IMG/VR virus record: IMGVR_UViG_3300045135_000262
Location: 1 to 22,746 of that record
Length of the DNA: 22,746 bases
Source of the DNA: a virus
Reading direction: 5' to 3' (one strand)
The notes under the pieces are model-generated. The model ran no database searches. It saw only the letters and a program-made list of their open reading frames with translations, and was not told the DNA's origin. Position 1 is the first letter of the stretch, and each line of letters starts with the position of its first letter. Below are positions 16,474-22,357 of this stretch, piece by piece. A program made the position numbers and the translations under genes.

Positions 16474-18036
16474 TTAGTATCCAAATGTGGGATCTGATAC
16501 TTGAAAGCCTGTACGTTGTGCAGCAGGATCAAAATCAAATATATTACTTCGTGGTCTAGTCATTATACCATATCTTAATGCATCATACAAGTGGTCTTCT
16601 GCGTGTGTATCTACATCTTCTGGGTTTTTCTTATCTAGCGGAATAGAGGGTAGCTGAGATATAAGGTTAGTGCAATTAGAAAAAAACACAAGTCTTGGTT
16701 CCTCCGTAAATTCATCTGTCTGCAGTCTTCTATGTAATTCATTTTTACCTGAAACACGAGAACCTTTTGATCTATCTGAAGGTCTCCATCTACAACCCTT
16801 CATAATCATTTGTTCTGCTAGACTTGGACCAGTATCTCCTCGATTATGCCAGAGAGATGAGTCAAGAACTCCGTAACGTATGTTTTCCCCTGCTTCATTC
16901 TCTATCTCTAGTATCATATCAGCTAGGTCAGTAGCTGTGACCTTTGATACGTATAGTTCCCTATATACTACTAGTTGTTCAGAACCAGGTACAACAGTAA
17001 ACCAAAGAACACCAGTATAAGAACCGTAACCATAATCGCAAGCTCTAAAATGAATCCAATTAGAAGGTATGTCGTAAGGTTCTACTACGTGTATGTTTCT
17101 GTTAAATTCAGGAAAAGCTGCACCTTCGTTTATATCCCAATCACCTTCGAGTAGTTGTCTACGTTGGTGTTCAGGTAACGAAAGAAGATTAGCTTCGTAT
17201 AAACCATCATCTGCCAGATACGGATTGTCGAAGAGGGTGGCAGGAATGAACTTTCGTTTGAACAGAGGCTCACCCTCCCGACTATGACCTTTCGGCCACT
17301 TTATCACCTCTCCGTTTTCATCAGTAGCATGGAACGCATTATTAGGCATTTGAGGGTCAATAAACGTTCTTTTTACCCACTGATGTCCTGGACCACCAGG
17401 GTTGCTAGTCGCTCTCATATACAGTGGCAAACCTGAAGCCCTTGTTGTACGGAGACGTGATCTCATATAGTTCCATGCGTAAGGTGAAGGCCATTGTGTA
17501 AGTTCGTCAAAGCCAATCCAGTTAAAGGCTTGACCTTGGTATCTCATGACATCATCCTCTCTGTCGAGGTAGGACATCCACAATGTAGCACCTGATGGAG
17601 CTACCCAAGTTTTATCTCTTTCCATAAACTTTATTCCAGGAATAGCTTTGGGATAAAGTTGTTTGCTTACTGATATAAGTTCTCTAAGCTCTTCTGTAGA
17701 CCTACGAACAAGTAGCATTCGTGCATTTGGATTCCCCAAGTACCGCACTGGGTCTGCAACCATCGCATAAGATTTGCCACCACCTGCTGCTCCTCCGTAT
17801 AAAACTTCTTGTTCTGTTGCTGCCAAAAAATCAGTTTGAGGTCCAGCATTAGGTTCAAAAATTATTTCTCTAGCTTTTTCAAAGTCTATTTCTTCAGGCT
17901 TAGGCTGTGCTGGAGCTAACTTTTTCTCTGTAACCGAGTCTTTGGGTTTCAAGCTTTTCCGCTTTTTGTAACGCTTCTTTGTACCTTTTGGCAAGGTAGC
18001 GTTGAGTTGAAGCTTCGTTCTTACGTTGTTGCTCAA
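16474..18036 (-). CDS. terL: Terminase large subunit
   Basis: The 520-aa packaging motor has both expected domains. The ATPase shows an adenine-motif-like PQTDFLAA (66-73), Walker A GGAAGGGKS (81-89), Walker B WIGFDE (173-178, with D177 and E178) and coupling motif TSNPGG (210-215). The RNase H-like nuclease shows acidic positions D334 (RACDYGYG), D392 (VLDSSLW) and D481/D485 (EDHLYDALRYG). It cuts and translocates DNA into the procapsid through the portal. The listed start is a TTG overlapping the upstream gene by 137 bases, with weak GAGAG upstream; a second TTG at 17952 would still keep all motifs and reduce the overlap to 53 bases. The true start is unresolved. The lysine-rich first 35 residues look less conserved than the rest. 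Confidence 0.92.
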   Translation of the reverse strand: MSNNVRTKLQLNATLPKGTKKRYKKRKSLKPKDSVTEKKLAPAQPKPEEIDFEKAREIIFEPNAGPQTDFLAATEQEVLYGGAAGGGKSYAMVADPVRYLGNPNARMLLVRRSTEELRELISVSKQLYPKAIPGIKFMERDKTWVAPSGATLWMSYLDREDDVMRYQGQAFNWIGFDELTQWPSPYAWNYMRSRLRTTRASGLPLYMRATSNPGGPGHQWVKRTFIDPQMPNNAFHATDENGEVIKWPKGHSREGEPLFKRKFIPATLFDNPYLADDGLYEANLLSLPEHQRRQLLEGDWDINEGAAFPEFNRNIHVVEPYDIPSNWIHFRACDYGYGSYTGVLWFTVVPGSEQLVVYRELYVSKVTATDLADMILEIENEAGENIRYGVLDSSLWHNRGDTGPSLAEQMIMKGCRWRPSDRSKGSRVSGKNELHRRLQTDEFTEEPRLVFFSNCTNLISQLPSIPLDKKNPEDVDTHAEDHLYDALRYGIMTRPRSNIFDFDPAAQRTGFQVSDPTFGY

Positions 18037-18313
18037 TTTTTACTCTCTTGTATAAACCTACATGTGAAATATATCTTTCAGATTGAGTACTAAGCCAAGC
18101 TGCAACTTCTCTGTAACTATACTGTTTTAGAAACTTTTTAGCTCTTTCAAATAACTCTAATTCTTCTGGAATTGGTAGCAGTATATCTTGATCATCAGGA
18201 TCTTGTCTATACCCAAATGGTACATGAGTTCCGACTCTTACAACTGGTTGCCATTCGTACCTACCGTCTACCTCTACAGGTTTAGGTAACTTCCAAGTTT
18301 TATTCGTTTTCAT
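17900..18313 (-). CDS. HTH-like protein between terminase genes
   Basis: This 137-aa protein starts MKTNKTWKLPKPVEVDG and has GTHVPFGYRQDPDDQDILLP followed by PEELELFERAKKFLKQYS. A segment YSYREVAAWLSTQSERYIS then VGLYKRVKIEQQRK resembles the helix-turn-helix used by resolvase-type and small-terminase DNA binders. The C-terminal third is a basic helix (QRYLAKRYKEALQKAEKL). It overlaps terS by 14 bases and terL by up to 137. The position suggests a DNA-recognition accessory of the packaging complex, or a regulator; neither is proven. The reading frame looks natural through the whole overlap. Confidence 0.65.
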   Translation of the reverse strand: MKTNKTWKLPKPVEVDGRYEWQPVVRVGTHVPFGYRQDPDDQDILLPIPEELELFERAKKFLKQYSYREVAAWLSTQSERYISHVGLYKRVKIEQQRKNEASTQRYLAKRYKEALQKAEKLETQRLGYREKVSSSTA

Positions 18314-18668
18314 CAGCTTTCTGTGGTAAAATAAACAAAGGGTTAGCTGCAGATACTTCTACCTTTTCTGTTTTAACAAAACCACCTCGGTCTAAAACAT
18401 CCTTAGCAGCAGCCATTTTTTCTTTATTACCTAAGTCTGTAGGGTTATTCATTACTTCAAACATTGAGTATGCAGCTTTTGTTGCTGATGAAGAAATAAA
18501 TCTTTTTGTAAGATCTGCAATTTCTTCAGCTAAAGACTCTGCAATAGCTTTAGATGACACACCGTCTGCGTAACCTGCAAGTTTTCTAGCTTTAGCTAAA
18601 TTACCTTGAGCTTCTTCAAATAGTACGTCTAAAAATTTTTGTTGTTTTTCTGTTAAGTTTTTAGCCAT
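18300..18668 (-). CDS. terS: Probable terminase small subunit
   Basis: This 122-aa protein starts MAKNLTEKQQKFLDVLFEEA, then has GNLAKARKLAGYADG. 'LTEKQ-KF ... N-AKA---AGYA' is the N-terminal helix-turn-helix signature of small terminases (Terminase_2 / XtmA type). A middle helical region (KAIAESLAEEIADLTKRF) would form the oligomeric core, and the tail after NPLFILPQ may contact TerL. It recognises the packaging site on concatemeric DNA. The ATG lies 8 bases within the preceding membrane-protein gene, and terL follows one gene later, the expected order. The tail is short, and the neighbouring HTH protein could share the DNA-recognition task. Confidence 0.7.
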   Translation of the reverse strand: MAKNLTEKQQKFLDVLFEEAQGNLAKARKLAGYADGVSSKAIAESLAEEIADLTKRFISSSATKAAYSMFEVMNNPTDLGNKEKMAAAKDVLDRGGFVKTEKVEVSAANPLFILPQKADENE

Positions 18669-19125
18669 ATTTCACCATATATACTACGAAAGAAAGAATA
18701 CCCATAAATAATAAAAGGATAAAACCTGAAAGACCCCAAGTTATAATTGCCTCTTGCATTTCAGCTTTACGATATTCTTGTTCTTTCTTTTGTTTACGTA
18801 TTTTACCTTCGGTTGCTACAAGTTCATCCCAAGCAGATGGACCCATACTAAAACTAATCCAGTCCTTGAGTTCTTTACGCATAGCTTCGGCTTTCTTTTT
18901 AGCCGTAAATATTTCTAAAGCTTCAGCTTCGACAGATTGTCCGTTTAGTGCTTTCCACCAAGGTGGATTTTTGTTTTTCTGTTCTGCGTAGGACAGATCA
19001 CTCATGGCACTTGCCCATTGGGTCAACTGTCCTGACATATCTTGCAGATCTTTACCTACCTGAAAGCCTTTCTTCAACGCATTGAAAGCTACGGTTGCAC
19101 CACCGATGATTGTAACTGGGTCCAC
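18661..19125 (-). CDS. Tail-anchored membrane protein, holin-like candidate
   Basis: This 154-aa protein has one strong hydrophobic segment near its C-terminus (about 127-150: IITWGLSGFILLLFMGILSF), preceded by a basic coiled-coil-like stretch (GKIRKQKKEQEYRKAEMQEA). The N-terminus (TIIGGATVAFNALKKGFQVG) is weakly amphipathic. It starts at GTG, chosen because a strong GGAGG lies 5 bases upstream and no ATG fits. The topology would leave most of the protein in the cytoplasm. Position right before terS is typical of a conserved small gene in marine podoviruses; candidates are a lysis accessory (holin-like), a membrane-linked assembly factor or a virion protein. No lysin is visible to settle this. 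Confidence 0.6.
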   Translation of the reverse strand: MDPVTIIGGATVAFNALKKGFQVGKDLQDMSGQLTQWASAMSDLSYAEQKNKNPPWWKALNGQSVEAEALEIFTAKKKAEAMRKELKDWISFSMGPSAWDELVATEGKIRKQKKEQEYRKAEMQEAIITWGLSGFILLLFMGILSFVVYMVKYG

Positions 19126-19155
19126 GAGCCTCCTCCCAAAGTACTCCTAGTATCA

Positions 19156-19180
19156 TTAAAGAACTTATTGCGTTCTTCAA
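19156..19180 (-). other. Weak hairpin over the end of the DUF1127 gene
   Basis: TTGAAGAAC and GTTCTTTAA pair over 9 positions (one G.U) around a 7-base loop, covering the stop codon of the DUF1127 gene. It is AU-rich and lacks a U-tract, so it could be a weak terminator or a 3' end-protecting structure. The gap to the next gene (19126-19176) holds the GGAGG ribosome site and nothing else recognised. Confidence 0.3.
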
Positions 19181-19341
19181 AAAGCTTTACCTGTAAGTAT
19201 AACTCTTTCTATATCGTGTCTACCAATACCTAGATCTCGTAACTCCCTGTCAGTCATTTGGTAAAGTTGCATTCTTGCAATCTTACGTCTTGCTGATTCT
19301 GCTCTAGCTTCTATTAGTCTGTCAAATAATTTTCTAAACAT
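19177..19341 (-). CDS. DUF1127 (YjiS-like) small protein
   Basis: The 54-aa frame reads MFRKLFDRLIEARAESARRK, then a core of QLYQMTDRELRDLGIGRHDIERV, ending ILTGKAF. The core 'L--M(T/S)DRELRDLGI-R-DI' is the DUF1127 signature, where bacterial members have R-L-S-D-R-E-L-R-D-I-G. The N-terminal half is a basic helix (five Arg/Lys in SARRKIAR). Some DUF1127 proteins in alphaproteobacteria are known to bind RNA and to affect RNA turnover and phosphate or stress responses. ATG at 19341 is set 6 bases from GGAG. The gene has its own promoter and a hairpin that covers the ribosome site. The phage role may be to steer host RNA decay; that is inference. Confidence 0.85.
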   Translation of the reverse strand: MFRKLFDRLIEARAESARRKIARMQLYQMTDRELRDLGIGRHDIERVILTGKAF

Positions 19342-19344
19342 TTT

Positions 19345-19379
19345 CTACTCCTATGTTAGCCCTAACTGGGTAGGAGTAG
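19345..19379 (-). promoter_or_regulatory. Leader hairpin sequestering the DUF1127 ribosome site
   Basis: CTACTCCTA (19371-19379, read on the minus strand) pairs perfectly over 9 bp with TAGGAGTAG (19345-19353), which contains the GGAG Shine-Dalgarno (19348-19351). A second small stem GTTAG/CTAAC (55-66 of the 193xx block) sits inside. The structure would block ribosome binding until melted or bound. An upstream GTAGT-ATA-ACTAC element could compete for the 5' arm. Confidence 0.6.
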
Positions 19380-19393
19380 TTATACTACAAATA

Positions 19394-19422
19394 GTTATAT
19401 CATACTACAGATAAAAATGCAA
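19394..19422 (-). promoter_or_regulatory. Sigma70-like promoter for the DUF1127 gene
   Basis: TTGCAT (19417-19422), a 17-base spacer and TATAAC (19394-19399) form a plausible host promoter just after the stop of the upstream gene. The -10 is 5 of 6 to consensus, the -35 only 3 of 6. The predicted start near 19387 leaves a 46-base leader that holds the whole hairpin. The -10 is identical to that of the capsid promoter. Confidence 0.5.
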
Positions 19423-19427
19423 CCCCG

Positions 19428-19796
19428 TTATGTCATTTGCTTATAGTACTCTTCGCCTGAAAGGATAACGTGAGCGTCTGCACCTGTTTCTTCAAAACCT
19501 ATAATCTTGTCTCCTGCAGATAACGCAAGATACGCACCGCCTTGTATTACTTCTTCTAAACTATTACCTGCAAGATTGTGATCATCTACAATAAAATGAT
19601 ATGTAGTTGTAGAAGCCTCGTACCACTGTAAACTATATTTCTTATTAGAGTTAGCACCAATAGATACATGCATAAATTTAATAAGACTTACAAAATTATT
19701 AGGACAAGTGTAAATAACATTACCACTTGCCCCACCTGCAGTTGCAGTGAGATCTAAAGCTGCCGTAAAAAATTTAGGATTAAACGCTGAACTCAC
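19428..19796 (-). CDS. Beta-rich phage protein, possible virion component
   Basis: This 122-aa protein starts MSSAFNPKFFTAALDLTATA and has alternating strands (SGNVIYTCPNNFVSLIKFMH, KYSLQWYEASTTTYHFIVD, GAYLALSAGDKIIGFEE). The 'LSAGDKI-GFE' end recalls small jelly-roll-like virion proteins. The start is GTG overlapping the upstream stop as GTGA, so it is probably translated by coupling. I do not recognise a defined family. It ends the upstream operon segment: the next 86 bases hold a promoter and the DUF1127 leader. Confidence 0.6.
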   Translation of the reverse strand: MSSAFNPKFFTAALDLTATAGGASGNVIYTCPNNFVSLIKFMHVSIGANSNKKYSLQWYEASTTTYHFIVDDHNLAGNSLEEVIQGGAYLALSAGDKIIGFEETGADAHVILSGEEYYKQMT

Positions 19797-20035
19797 TTTT
19801 TACTTTTTACCTTCTTAACTACTTTAGTTGTCCAAGCTTCATTTACATCGGGAGTAGATGGATCATCTGCCATGAGTTGACCTTTGTCGTTACGAGCACG
19901 TACTTTTTTAGTCTCTGTGTTTTGACTTTCCCAGAACTCTAGTACTGCAGGATCTTTACTATGCCACTCTCCTCGAATCCATTCTCCAAGGATATTGCCA
20001 TATTTATCTACTACTTTATCACCTTCTATTATCAT
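19793..20035 (-). CDS. Small charged hypothetical phage protein
   Basis: This 80-aa protein has an N-terminal beta-hairpin-like half (IIEGDKVVDKYGNILGEWIR) with Trp and Gly, and a charged C-terminal half ending KVVKKVKSKK. It follows the 204-aa gene directly (TAA then ATG) and overlaps the next gene by GTGA. No family is recognised; size, codon use and coupling to neighbours support it as a real gene. It may interact with the beta-rich protein after it, judging only from the shared overlap. Confidence 0.65.
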   Translation of the reverse strand: MIIEGDKVVDKYGNILGEWIRGEWHSKDPAVLEFWESQNTETKKVRARNDKGQLMADDPSTPDVNEAWTTKVVKKVKSKK

Positions 20036-20650
20036 TTATCTACCACCACTTTCAAATTTAACTGTTGGTTTTTTATTCCTTCTTTTTCTAACTCCAGGAA
20101 CTCCACCACCTTTAGTTAGATCTTTAACATAAAGACCCAACTTAGTTAATGCATCTAAAATTTCATCTATTTTAGAAGCTGGATTTTTATCTACTTTTTG
20201 ATTTCTTAACTTTTCTAATTTTTTCTTTGTGGCTTCATACCTTTTACTTGCAGCTTCACGTTCACCAATACTTATTTTTTTAATATCAGAATCAATCTTC
20301 TTCATCTTATTTGTAATGGTGGCAGGTATTTTTAAAGTGCTACTACCTGTTCTACTTGTTGAAGCAGAACGAGCAGGTTGTATGTTAGACACTGTAATTT
20401 TTTCTGTTCTAATTATTTCACTAGGTTTAGCTATACGACCTGAACCTGGACGTTTTTTAGGTCTAGGGGACTTTTTAAGTGCGCCTGACTTTGGTCTAGA
20501 TTTAGGTTTAGTTACCTTTTTCTTTTCTTCTTCTTTTAGATTAGTAGTATATCTTTTACCTTTCCAAGTAAAAACTTTACCTGCACCTAATGCTTTACGT
20601 GCAGCATTAAAAGCTTTCTTAAAAGTCATATCATCATATTTACCTGCCAT
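20036..20650 (-). CDS. Lysine-rich phage protein with a K-x-F-x-W-x-G-K-x-Y motif
   Basis: This 204-aa protein starts MAGKYDDMTFKKAFNAARKA, continuing GAGKVFTWKGKRYTTN. That 'F--AF-AARKA-G-G--F-W-GK-Y-T' block recurs near the N-termini of phage proteins, many of them virion-associated. Residues 38-75 are a basic Pro/Lys/Arg stretch (KPKSRPKSGALKKSPRPKKR), and a central helical region (NKMKKIDSDIKKISIGEREA) is coiled-coil-like. The C-terminus is again basic (VRKRRNKKPTVKF). It looks able to bind nucleic acid or membrane, but the function is unknown. An AAGGA site lies 7 bases before the ATG. Confidence 0.65.
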   Translation of the reverse strand: MAGKYDDMTFKKAFNAARKALGAGKVFTWKGKRYTTNLKEEEKKKVTKPKSRPKSGALKKSPRPKKRPGSGRIAKPSEIIRTEKITVSNIQPARSASTSRTGSSTLKIPATITNKMKKIDSDIKKISIGEREAASKRYEATKKKLEKLRNQKVDKNPASKIDEILDALTKLGLYVKDLTKGGGVPGVRKRRNKKPTVKFESGGR

Positions 20651-20661
20651 TGTATTATCCT

Positions 20662-20976
20662 TTATTTATAAGTATTAGGAGCTTTTTTAATACCAGTATT
20701 TAGAGTACCAGAAGATTTAACCATACCACCTACGTTATACATAGCAACCTTACCACCTTTTGCGTAAGCTTTCTTTTTCATAGCTCCGCCTTTGGCATAA
20801 CCTTTTTTAGCCATACCACCTTTTTTCATACCTTTTTTACTAGCTGCTGCAGCTTTCATAGATTCTTTTTTATTACCATCTCCATCAATATCTAAAAAAT
20901 CTGGTTTAGCTGCTCCACCTGCTGCATAACCTTTTTTCTTCATGCCACCTTTAGCATATCCTTTTTTCTTCATCAT
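20662..20976 (-). CDS. Lys/Gly-rich repeat protein with a DxDxDG motif
   Basis: This 104-aa protein is built of Lys-Gly-rich units: KKGYAKGG (4-11), KKGYAAGG (14-21), KKGMKKGGMA (47-56), KKGYAKGG (57-64) and KKKAYAKGG (67-75). Between them lies DFLDIDGDGNKKESM (26-40), with Asp at 29, 31 and 33 and Gly34, an EF-hand/dockerin-like calcium loop lacking the usual hydrophobic position 8 and Glu12. The C-terminus (VKSSGTLNTGIKKAP) recurs in marine phages. The strong positive charge suggests DNA or envelope binding. It begins with ATG-ATG overlapping the upstream stop; GAGGA lies about 6 bases before. Confidence 0.7.
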   Translation of the reverse strand: MMKKKGYAKGGMKKKGYAAGGAAKPDFLDIDGDGNKKESMKAAAASKKGMKKGGMAKKGYAKGGAMKKKAYAKGGKVAMYNVGGMVKSSGTLNTGIKKAPNTYK

Positions 20977-21653
20977 GATTTTTCCTCACTATATAAATTG
21001 TTAAATACTCGTTGCGTATCCCATACATAGTCTACGTTTTCTTTCGAGTTATAAATATGTTGGTTAGGTTTAAAGTCTGGAGCACCTTCCCCAGTTTCAA
21101 ACCAAGCAGGGTGAGTTACTCTCACTCTATTATTGGGTAACGCAACTATGTTACCTGTATATTCTCCTGCATCTAACAACTCTAAGACATGAGATTGTTT
21201 ATGTTGTGCAGGATCGTCTGCTACTTCATTGTCTGTGTAGTCTACAGTAAAGTAATACTTTGCAGGATAGAACTCACCGTCTACTTTGGCTATCCAAGGA
21301 GCAGGTGTAGCTCTTTCTAACTTATATACTGAGTGTGTATGAGACATACAATCCCAGGGTTGTGCTAAATATGGTGGTAGCTCTGTAGGCCATTCCTCTA
21401 GGGGGGTATCTGCCACGAGTGCTGTTAGAGGCATTCTTGCCCACATTGCACCACCATGTACATTTTCCGAGTCATCAAAGTCTGACTCACAACCTGTAAA
21501 TATAACTTGAAAACTTAGAGTTCTGTTTGGCATGGTGGTTACACCAATTACCATAGCATGTAAGAACTTTCCGTGATAATCTTCTAAATTTTTTGTATAC
21601 TCTCTACGAATCCATGCTTTAAAGTATGGTATGCTACTAGTTAAAAATGGCAT
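20973..21653 (-). CDS. Conserved marine phage protein of unknown function
   Basis: This 226-aa protein starts MPFLTSSIPYFKAWIRREYT, with YHGKFLHAMVIGVTTMPNRT, then GGAMWARMPLTALVADTP, LAQPWDCMSHTHSVYKLER, GEFYPAKYYFTVDYTDNEVA, and a C-terminal VALPNNRVRVTHPAWFETGE. The pattern is one I recognise as widely conserved in marine podoviruses and cyanophage-like genomes, with no assigned role. The region is rich in Trp/Tyr/His and lacks a signal peptide or transmembrane segment. It follows the 78-aa gene at TAA-ATG and overlaps the repeat-protein start, so it belongs to the same operon. A structural or host-takeover role cannot be told apart from sequence. Confidence 0.7.
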   Translation of the reverse strand: MPFLTSSIPYFKAWIRREYTKNLEDYHGKFLHAMVIGVTTMPNRTLSFQVIFTGCESDFDDSENVHGGAMWARMPLTALVADTPLEEWPTELPPYLAQPWDCMSHTHSVYKLERATPAPWIAKVDGEFYPAKYYFTVDYTDNEVADDPAQHKQSHVLELLDAGEYTGNIVALPNNRVRVTHPAWFETGEGAPDFKPNQHIYNSKENVDYVWDTQRVFNNLYSEEKS

Positions 21654-21890
21654 TTATTTCCTAAAGGCTCTGGTCTTTTTTGCGATCTTTTTAGGTTGAG
21701 CCACATGCTGCTTACCTGCCGCCTTGCCTTTTCGTTTAGCTCTGGTTGTAGAGGCATACTCAGCGCTGCTAAGAGACTTAATAGCCGCAGTAGGTAGATA
21801 ACGCTCACCAGTCTTAGAACTAGGCTTGCCACTCTTTGTACGCCACTTTTGTTTTGTCCACTTTTTTAGGGACTTTTGAGGAGCCTTCAC
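21654..21890 (-). CDS. Small basic conserved phage protein
   Basis: This 78-aa protein starts at GTG (overlapping the upstream stop as GTGA) and reads MKAPQKSLKKWTKQKWRTKS, then GKPSSKTGERYLPTAAIKSL, SSAEYASTTRAKRKG and KKIAKKTRAFRK at the end. 'KW(R/K)TKSGK-S-KTGERYLP ... AL-S-EYA-T' is a pattern shared by many marine phages. About a quarter of the residues are Lys or Arg, pointing to nucleic-acid binding. It is coupled to the 59-aa gene upstream and to the 226-aa gene downstream. Confidence 0.75.
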   Translation of the reverse strand: MKAPQKSLKKWTKQKWRTKSGKPSSKTGERYLPTAAIKSLSSAEYASTTRAKRKGKAAGKQHVAQPKKIAKKTRAFRK

Positions 21891-22066
21891 GACTTGTAGC
21901 CTCCACCTTTTGCTTTGTATTGTTTAGCCAACATCTGAGCTTTTCGGGCTGACCATTGGCCTGGGTTGCCACCCTTACTTCCAGCTTTGATTGAGTTGAA
22001 TAAAGCCTTGCGCATCCCAGGTTTAGTGTAGTTACCCGCTTTATTGACACTGGATTTTTTCTTCAT
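21887..22066 (-). CDS. 59-aa basic conserved phage protein
   Basis: The ATG at 22066 opens a 59-residue frame, ended by TGA at 21887: MKKKSSVNKAGNYTKPGMRK, then ALFNSIKAGSKGGNPGQWSA, RKAQMLAKQYKAKGGGYKS. The KPGMRK...I-AG-KGG-PGQWSARKAQMLAK-YK--GGGY block is a small phage protein I recognise from many marine genomes. It has an AAGG site 10 bases before the ATG. It is shorter than the usual 60-codon cut-off. A longer frame crossing it (21820-22050) does not match any family and is a shadow. Very basic; function unknown. Confidence 0.85.
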   Translation of the reverse strand: MKKKSSVNKAGNYTKPGMRKALFNSIKAGSKGGNPGQWSARKAQMLAKQYKAKGGGYKS

Positions 22067-22070
22067 GTTA

Positions 22071-22166
22071 CTAAGCCTTACAGTTACACTCTGGGCAACA
22101 CTTCATATTTAATAACGCTTTTACAAGACGTTTAACATACGTCCAAATCCATTTTAGTATTTTCAT
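22071..22166 (-). CDS. 31-aa peptide with amphipathic helix and Cys cluster
   Basis: MKILKWIWTYVKRLVKALLN then MKCCPECNCKA. Residues 1-21 are a cationic amphipathic helix (Lys/Arg spaced among Trp, Ile, Leu, Val); the end holds four Cys as C-C-P-E-C-N-C, a possible metal-binding or thiol cluster. The ATG overlaps the upstream stop (ATGA) and is preceded by GGAG 8 bases away. I do not recognise the family. It could be membrane-active (a helper of lysis or of the envelope genes upstream), but coding status needs homologues. Confidence 0.65.
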   Translation of the reverse strand: MKILKWIWTYVKRLVKALLNMKCCPECNCKA

Positions 22167-22357
22167 AATGAAACTCCCATTTTGATTTTAGTACATTGTG
22201 GCACTGCTAGGTATCCTTTTTGTTGAAAATACCTAGCTACCAATACTGCTTCTTGAGCACATGCTTCCTCTGAGGTAAATGCGGCTTCTGTTTTTGCCAT
22301 AACCTCGCAAGATATTGCTTGAGGTGTGCTGCAGAGAAGCATAAATGCTATCCACAT
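22163..22357 (-). CDS. Small secreted Cys-containing protein
   Basis: This 64-aa protein starts MWIAFMLLCSTPQAISC, a short hydrophobic segment with possible cleavage or a weak lipobox (A-I-S-C17); it lacks the usual positive N-terminus. The rest has EVMAKTEAAFTSEEACAQEA, a helix and YLAVPQCTKIKMG, with Cys at 9, 17, 33 and 55. The last two could form a disulphide in the periplasm. Similar short proteins with 'F-S-E-C ... C--I' patterns occur in marine phages, without known function. It starts inside the stop of the beta-barrel-like gene (TAATG) and overlaps the 31-aa gene by ATGA. Confidence 0.65.
   Translation of the reverse strand: MWIAFMLLCSTPQAISCEVMAKTEAAFTSEEACAQEAVLVARYFQQKGYLAVPQCTKIKMGVSL

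Noticed and set aside
20229-20678. 149-aa plus-strand frame with hydrophobic stretches
   Set aside because: It is antisense to the Lys-rich 204-aa gene; Lys codons read backwards give Phe and Leu, so the hydrophobic look is an artefact.
21820-22050. 76-aa minus-strand frame
   Set aside because: It overlaps the 59- and 78-aa genes, both of which match conserved phage patterns and are coupled by GTGA; this frame has no recognisable pattern.
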